Assembly (NCBI RefSeq): GCF_000182925.2
Contig: NC_026506.1
Coordinates: 2,976,001-3,040,000 of the forward strand
From: Neurospora crassa OR74A
Lineage: Eukaryota; Ascomycota; Sordariomycetes; Sordariales; Sordariaceae
DNA length: 64,000 nt
Direction of reading: 5' to 3'
In this document: piece after piece, positions 57,501 through 64,000 of the stretch
Position numbering within the stretch: position 1 is the stretch's first letter
How the letters are laid out: the number at the start of each line of letters is the position of its first letter
Notes under the pieces: generated by a model
Seen by the model: only the letters and a program-made list of their open reading frames with translations
What the model was told of the DNA's origin: nothing
Databases searched by the model: none
Translations under genes and position numbers: made by a program

Positions 57501-58272
57501 AGTCCGTAGTAGTAATAGTAATATTATTAAATATTATATTATTTTTTCAAATTAGATAATCGATAAAATTAATAAGGTAGTAGATAGCAATTACTAAATC
57601 TGGGTTAAAGTAAATAGTATAGTTCTACAACTATATTTATAGAAAGTAGTAGAATTAACCTAACAAGCGACTAAGTCATTTATATAGGAAGCTAAAATAT
57701 AGGAAATGATAATCATACTACCTTTATCGCTAGAAATTACACTAGCACCCTCGACCGCTTCAATTATAACTGCGCCAACTACCGTAATTACTCTAATCAA
57801 TTCGACTATTCTAGCAACTACAATAGCTCCCTTAAATACTCTAGGTAATATAATACCACCGGTATTACTATTACCGATACCAACCCCGACTCCGGCTCCA
57901 AAAGCCTTACTAGCGCGCTCATCGCTAGATCCGCTATAGTATCAACTATTAAACTTGCTAATCAAAGAAACTATCGAGTACAATAATAATAACCTTCTTG
58001 ATTTTAAAGATCTAAATGAAGAAGACCCTATACCCTGCGATTAATGTAATTAATTCGATTCTAATAAATTAACTATATATACTGCTCTAGGCACTCCGTT
58101 ACTTAATAATTTTTAATAACTAATTTTAGTAGCGTAATTGATACCGATAGGTATACTGAACCCCGTTCGTATATAATAATATACCCCGTTAATAATATCG
58201 AGAGTTAGTAAGCTATAATTATAACTGAAAATAAATTTAGAGAAATAAGCTTCGAATTTGTAATAGGCTATC
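57501..58272 (+). pseudogene. Copia-D hinge between integrase and RT
   Basis: It is rich in Pro/Thr/Ala/Ile; the open frame 57706-57939 reads LAPSTASIITAPTTVI and LPIPTPTPAPKALLA. Such low-complexity hinges are usual between integrase and RT in Copia. The frame ends where Copia-E starts. Confidence 0.65.
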
Positions 58273-58457
58273 TGTTGGTGGGTCCCTGGCATTCACTGGG
58301 CACAGCGGCATTCACTGGGCACAACCCAGTCCCCACTCTGTGCCCTGCCCAGACCGCACCATATCTAGCCTTCCAAACTCTGCCAGTCTCCCTCTTTCTC
58401 TATAGTATACACTCAATTAACTACATTCAACTGCTTGATTTCGTTAGTGATCCTACA
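58273..58457 (+). repeat. Copia-E 5' LTR
   Basis: From TGTTGGTGGGTCCC to TGATCCTACA. Homologous to 53826-54003 over its whole length, with few changes in the first 110 bp. Confidence 0.86.
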
Positions 58458-58879
58458 GGTTATGAGCCCTCTCTAACCTTCCCTGTGATTGTATTTGACA
58501 AGCGACAAGCGGATTATCAAACGCATCGTTAACTTCAATAAGGCGCCGCAATACTGGGTTAAAAGAAGCAACCGCGACCTTCGTCTTTAACGACTCGCCC
58601 GCTCGCCCACAAGCCAACCTCGCCATATAAAGATTCTCGCTAATATTTATTATTCAGCGACCCCTCCCTCGAATCAATTATCGATTCCATCAAACCTATT
58701 ATCGAATTAAGCGATTTAAACGATTCCATTATCGAATTAATTAAATCAATTAGCGGCTAGTTTAATGATTACTAACTTTCTCCTTCTCAATATATTGATA
58801 AATCCTCCTATACCTACGACGATTATAAGCTTATTACTAGTCCCCCTTTTTGGCGACTACAATATCGCCGACTGGCATT

Positions 58880-59366
58880 AAGGACTTATAGCCGAGCTCG
58901 ATTATTTCCAGCTCGCTGAGTACGTCTTTAAGACAATCCCGGAGCCTAGTAAAGTAGATACTGATAAATATAACGCCTGGTGGACTAAGCGTGCCAATGC
59001 CAATAAGATCCTAATCTTTACCTTTAAGAACCCCGACGTTGGCGTTATTCGAAATATTAATAGTTGGGATAGAACCGGTAGAGATCCTAAGGTTATGTAT
59101 AATTTTATTCAATCCTATATCGCCCGTATTATTAAAGAGGTTCGTAGCGAAGTTCTCGCCGAGTACTTAGCTATTAAGCGCGCTAACTTTAATACTATAA
59201 TTTCCTTTTTTAATTGCTATACTATATTCCGTAAATGTATTAAAAATACTAAATTCACAATCGACGGTAATTTCGAAGTTACCTTCCTTTATAATACTAT
59301 AAAGATCGTCTATCTTATTGATGTTAGATATTGGGCAGCCGCTTCAGAAGTTAATAAATTGGATAT
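58880..59366 (+). pseudogene. Copia-E gag
   Basis: The frame reads YNAWWTKRANANKILIFTF and FIQSYIARIIKEVRSEVLAE, NFEVTFLYNTIKIVY; it is open from 59095 into the Copia-B LTR. The Trp residues (WW) and Arg are kept, so this copy is less mutated than Copia-D (TQQTKR). Confidence 0.85.
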
Positions 59367-59562
59367 TCTTAGACTCGTAGGCACAAGAAGCGTGATGATT
59401 GTGCTAAGCTAAGAACAAGATAGGAAAAGAACTGTGGAGGGCTAAAATACATAGTGGTGGCGCCCTAATGGGCCCCATATATAACCAAACAATTCGGGCA
59501 TGCCAATAAATACCAATCTAGGCACTCCACACCACAATATTTGGGCGCTCCACACTACAATA
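59367..59562 (-). repeat. Copia-B 3' LTR
   Basis: 196 bp, as in Copia-A. Ends (minus) GAGTCTAAGA. Followed internally by seven C on plus (59563-59569), the polypurine tract. Confidence 0.9.
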
Positions 59563-60469
59563 CCCCCCCGTAGCCCGAAACAGGCTCTATTAATTTATCC
59601 TTCCTCTCGTTCCATCGATTAAGGCATAACCTTTACCAATTGCCTTTTCTAGTTTGAAGTGGGCCTTTTTTCTTCGTCTATTAATATAGCTAATTAAACT
59701 TATTGGAAATTTTTAGCGCTTATACCAAAACGGGAAGCTGCTTAGTATTTAATTTCCTATTTAAGGGTAGAATACTAGTTAAAATATTATTAATTTAACC
59801 CTTCTACCGTAAAAGCTATTATTATTTTTAATAATTTATTTATACCTTACAAATTACTTTAATTAATATATATAGACAACCTTAATAACTTTTACTATTA
59901 TTAGCCCTACTAAGGGTACTATAAGGATATTTATAGTATAGTAGTTTATAGGGACGTTCGTAGCCGCTATTAGTATAAGTTTAGAGAGTTCGTATATTCA
60001 ATTCCCTATTTGTACCTTATTTCTTCTTTAAACGCTTAGTTATTATATTACTAACCTCTCTTAAATCTTCCTTATTTTCCAATTTTATTTGTTATAGGTT
60101 TTTAGTATTAATTATATATATAGCCAATTTAAGGAATAGGAGATGTAAGACCGCTATAAGACGTACTATTTCTTAGCACTATTAATAGTTACTCTATAAA
60201 AAAGTATATTATAAGGTATTCGATTAAGGTATATAGAATAAATCGAATTAAACTCCTTTCTTTTTATTTAGAATTTATTCAATTTATTTTTACTTATAAT
60301 TTCTCTCTTTTACCCGAAATTTAAATTTATAATATCGGTCTTTGCTTCAATCTAAATTACCTAATAAAGGAGGTATATTTATTTACTTTTAAAGGTTTTA
60401 TTAATCCGTCTATAATTATATACTCTCCCTTAATATAAATAATTTTAAATTCTTTTCCTTCAATTTGTT

Positions 60470-60880
60470 CGATAATCTATTTAAAGTATATATCTATATA
60501 GCGGTTACGCCCCAGGATTTTTCGATTTAAGATTCGGTCTCTAGTATTTTTATTGTCCGTATATAATACTTTTAAAGGTAGCTACTTATAGCCTTGTTCC
60601 TCTATTATTTAATATATTTATTATAGTAACTTTATTATTAGAATAAGGTTGGTAAATTCCGCCTCGGTTATACTAGTAATAATAAAAGCTTACTTCTTAA
60701 ATTTCTAGTACATTAGTCCTCCTATAAAGAAATCGATATATCCTCTAATATTATAGCGTATTAATAGGTTATTAGTAAAGGAAGTATTACTAAATGCCTT
60801 TAAATTTATATTCGATAATAGTATTTTACCTCCTGGGATAATTCCTATATCAATATATTTCGTTAAGTATCTAAATAGGT
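60470..60880 (-). pseudogene. Copia-B RNase H remnant
   Basis: Aligned with Copia-A 2290-2670. Minus reading contains INLKAF-SNTSFTN-like and LLIRYNIRGYIDFF-like pieces. No open frame of length. Confidence 0.7.
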
Positions 60881-60889
60881 ATTTTAATA

Positions 60890-62110
60890 CTAATACTAAT
60901 CCTATAATTGGTTTAGCATTAGTTTCGCAAAGCTTGTTAATTATAAAGGTAATATTTAGTTGTATGTTTATCGATAGGTAATTGAAATTACTAATCTTCT
61001 TAATATATAATTTTTATTATTCCGGTAATTTATTACTAATCTTATAATCTCCTACTTTTATATTATTAGGCTAAGGAATGTTGATACTATAAAGATCATT
61101 GTAATTAAATTTCGTTAATAGGGTCCTAATATAGCGGCCCTATAATATAAATACCGTCCTTTTGTTTCGATCTCTTTCTATATCGAAGCCTAGGAATTAT
61201 CTTTACTTCCCTTAAATACTTAAATTTAAAATACTAAAGGAGTTAATCCTTAATTTCGCGGATAATAGCCGTCAATAATATTATTACGAGGAAGTTGTTG
61301 ATATATAGAATTAATAATATTCCCTTTTTTCTATTACTAAATAAGTAAGTATCGTTACTTACTAATTCAAACCCTATACCCTTTAATATTAATAATAGTA
61401 TTTAAGATTAATATAAAGGACTACTTTTAAATTTATATAAAGCCCTTTTTAATAAGTAAATTGAGTGTTAAAGTCCCTTTAGTCCCTTTTCCAATTTAGT
61501 AGGTTATTCTATATAATATATTTTCCCCCTAGGGATTAGAATATTTAAGAATATAGTATTAAAATTAAATTAATAATATTCGAAATTTAGTACTATTATA
61601 GTAGTTAGAAATATCTTTAAACTCGCTATATTAGCTATAACCGTATAAATATCCTCTATATCCTAAGATCCTTATTTAAAGTTACTATAAACAACCTATC
61701 TTACTTTAAGTTCTTTTATCTTTAGATTATAATTGTCTTTCTTATTATATATCTATTTTCTAAGAAGGATATCTATATCTTTCTTAAATAGTACCAGCTT
61801 ATAAACTCCTTTCTCTTTTAAAGCCTATAATTGCTTTTCTATAATTAGTTTTTAGTATATTATAAAGTTAATCCTTTCCTATACTTTTCTATAATTCTTA
61901 GGAACTCCTTCTTAGAGATTATATTCTACTTTTATTACTATTAAATATAATAGTTCGACGCCTATTTCAAATAATTCTCTTTCTCGAAGACTAAAGTAGA
62001 AGATTAGAATATCTCTAATTAGTTTATTATTACTATTATTTATAATTTATCGTCTAATTAATATACTTAGTTATAGTATTACCTATCATCTTAATCTACC
62101 GGTTCTTATT
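60890..62110 (-). pseudogene. Copia-B reverse transcriptase remnant
   Basis: The catalytic loop at 61294-61305 reads YINN (LYINNFLVI). LKYLREVK- and LLKRALYKFK-like blocks occur in the same places as in Copia-A. Stops in all frames. Confidence 0.8.
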
Positions 62111-62879
62111 AAAGTTATTATTATTAGAGCAGTAAACTCGTCTATTACTAAATCTTATTGTCCCTTTAATTCTTCTAGTTATTCATCCGTTATTTATATT
62201 GAATTTTTTAGTAATTTTAATAGAGTATTAACTATAGGATTTAGAGATGACCATCTTCTTAAGTTCCTTCGGGATAGGACTAATTCTTTTTTATTTAAGT
62301 TATTAGAATTAATTAATAGAAAGTTATTAAATAGTTTAAATTCCTCTTCGTTCTCTAAATTAATAAACGATTCAAATTAATTATTATTATATTCCATTAT
62401 ATCTATTATATTATTACCCAGTATTATTCTTTAGGATATTTAGAGTTATATATTTATTTATAGTTATATAAATCTATTTACTACTATTAGGGTCTGAAAT
62501 TCTTCTACTAGGGTACTAGATTGTACAATCTATACTAGAATTTAGGGTTCTAAAGTTATTAAAATAATTATTGAAACTAGTATTGGGGTCTATATATTTT
62601 CGGGTAGTAGGATTTATAATAGAATTAATAGTTCCGGTCCTAGGTTTAGAGTAAGATTTAGAGATAGTATAGGTAATCTTAAGTAAATAATTATTTATTA
62701 TTTAGGACCCCCAACTTTATTAATAAGTAGTTAGAATCGTTTTTCTTTACTTCCTTTCACTTCCTCTCTTATCTTTTTAATTTGCACTCCTTATATAAGC
62801 TTTAGAGGTTTAGGTTTAATTATAAATATTTAAATTTCTCTTCTATTTTGTAGGACCTTATTTATAACCTTAATAAATT
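62111..62879 (-). other. Copia-B hinge between integrase and RT
   Basis: Aligned with Copia-A 3990-4740. Low-complexity, Glu/Ser/Thr-rich on minus; no domain visible. Confidence 0.5.
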
Positions 62880-64000
62880 GGTTAAAAAATACAATTATAT
62901 AGTCTAGCGCTTATTCCTCTATTAATTTATCCTCTTCTAACTCTAAGAATTATACTATATTAATTTTAATAAATTGCTTATATTCTAGATCCTAAATATA
63001 AAAGATTCTTCTATTTAGATTAGCATATCCTACTAAATACCCTCTTCTTAAATATTCAATAAACTTATTACCTTAAACTCGTTTCTACTTCTTAATATAG
63101 TAGTACGCTATATAGTAGTATATCCAAAGATATTTAATATTAGGTTTTAAATTCGGAATATTTACAATTTAATTAAGGACTTCGTATAGACTAATATATT
63201 TATTCTTAACCTTTATAAGAAGAAGATTTATAATTTTAATTACTAAATTAACTACTAATAACTCAAATTCAATAAGGATACTATATTAAATCATCGTAAC
63301 TTTTATTTTCTTTATTATTACTCTTCCTATTCGCTCCAGTATATTATTTATCTATAGAATATATACTAGTATTTTTATAACCTCAATACCTTCTTATTAT
63401 ACCTATATAATAATTTTATCGTTCTAAAAGTCTTTAGAACCGAAACCAAATTCAATACCGCTATCTAAACTAAAAACTTTAACTTTCAAACCTATTTAAA
63501 GTTCCACCTACTTCTTCTATTCTTTAATCGTATAAAACCCCTCAATCTTATTCCTGATACCTTTTATCCAATAAAAACTTAAGACTATATATATAAAGTA
63601 TATAATATATCTTATACCTAAATAACCAACTATATTATAACTCTATATATCAACCCTTACAAATTCCAATAATATAATTACTACTAGGTTCGAAATCTTA
63701 TAACTTATATTAGTAGATTTACTTCGAAGATAGGCGTTATATTCTAATCTTCTAGTATTAACTAATTTAATACCCGCATCTTTATAAACCTTAATAACTT
63801 ATTCCCTTCCTATATATATAAGCCTTCAGTATATAGTTTTATAGTTAATAATTACTATTAAAGCCAATTTAAGCGCTTAAACTCTATATTTCTTATTAAT
63901 ATCTAATAGTAGTAGGATTAATAATATTAGTAAATTTACAACCCAATTACATTAAATCTCTTCTTATTTCTTCTTAAATATTATTTTATTAATTTCCATC
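62880..64000 (-). pseudogene. Copia-B integrase remnant, cut by window edge
   Basis: Aligned with Copia-A 4740-5760: same IIEKVKVTMI- and IEFELLVVNLVIKIINLLLIK-like pieces at about 63150-63360. The catalytic core would be at 63400-64000. Confidence 0.68.

Larger units (their letters stand above)
53826..58272 (+). mobile_element. Copia-D, partial Ty1/Copia element
   Basis: On plus: 5' LTR (53826-54003), primer-binding site, gag, protease region and integrase, then a proline-rich hinge. RT, RNase H and 3' LTR are missing because Copia-E begins at 58273. Same family as Copia-C and Copia-E. MITE-2b (55620-56148) interrupts the protease region. The LTR is well preserved; the pol part is RIP-mutated. 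Confidence 0.87.
58273..59366 (+). mobile_element. Copia-E, LTR and gag fragment
   Basis: LTR 58273-58457, primer-binding site GGTTATGAGCCCTC (58458-58471), and gag to 59366, where Copia-B interrupts. Same family and orientation as Copia-D. The rest of the element is outside the window or displaced beyond Copia-B. Confidence 0.85.
59367..64000 (-). mobile_element. Copia-B, Copia-A family element (5' part outside)
   Basis: 3' LTR at 59367-59562, polypurine tract, then RNase H, RT and integrase on minus to the window edge. Every segment aligns with Copia-A 1150-5760. The gag and 5' LTR lie beyond 64000. It interrupts the Copia-E gag. Confidence 0.9.

Noticed and set aside
57706-57939. 77-codon Pro/Thr/Ala-rich frame as a possible secreted protein
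   Set aside because: It is the hinge between integrase and RT of Copia-D and is in frame with integrase remnants upstream.
1-64000. Mitochondrial or plasmid origin suggested by the AT content
   Set aside because: Nuclear LTR elements, Tad1-like LINEs, MULEs and a RIP pattern dominate, and no mitochondrial gene or tRNA is present.

Overview
The window looks like an AT-rich isochore of a filamentous ascomycete fungus. I find no intact host gene and no tRNA, rRNA or CRISPR array. Almost every base belongs to a transposable element: Ty1/Copia and Ty3/Gypsy (chromovirus) LTR retrotransposons, Tad1-like LINEs, Mutator-like DNA transposons (MULEs) and two small non-autonomous elements. TpA is in great excess and CpA/TpG are scarce. 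Coding frames are broken mainly where Gln codons (CAA/CAG) became TAA/TAG, and reverse-transcriptase catalytic Asp pairs read Asn-Asn. This is the mark of repeat-induced point mutation (RIP), which is known from Pezizomycotina. The ORFs that stay open are short and mostly antisense or accidental.

The layout is a nest of insertions, resolved here from target-site duplications (TSDs), LTR/TIR ends and coding continuity. Outermost is Copia-C (minus): its 5' LTR is at 52825-53002 and its gag at 51784-52600, continuing at 1-62 and off the left edge. It is split by MULE-1 (71-51775, minus). MULE-1 is about 3.1 kb once its guests are removed. The guests are Gypsy-1 (155-13137, minus, itself split by Copia-A 1150-7688), MITE-1 (14228-14682) and LINE L1 (15284-47274, minus). 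L1 holds MITE-2a (16655-17205), the 5'-truncated LINE L5 (19166-21493, plus) and the full-length LINE L2 (23882-46003, plus). L2 is split by Gypsy-2 (28344-43502, plus), whose RT gene is split by LINE L3 (33443-40377, minus). MULE-2 (47288-50410, plus) sits inside the right TSD of L1. The deepest chain is Copia-C > MULE-1 > L1 > L2 > Gypsy-2 > L3, six levels.

To the right are the 5' end of a third MULE (53100-53825), Copia-D (53826-58272, plus; gag and integrase, carrying MITE-2b), Copia-E (58273-59366, plus; LTR and gag only) and Copia-B (59367 to the window end, minus; same family as Copia-A).

Nothing here works as a host pathway. The biology is that of successive transposition followed by RIP. 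Domain limits inside degraded elements are approximate (tens of bases); LTR, TIR and TSD limits are read to the base except where stated.
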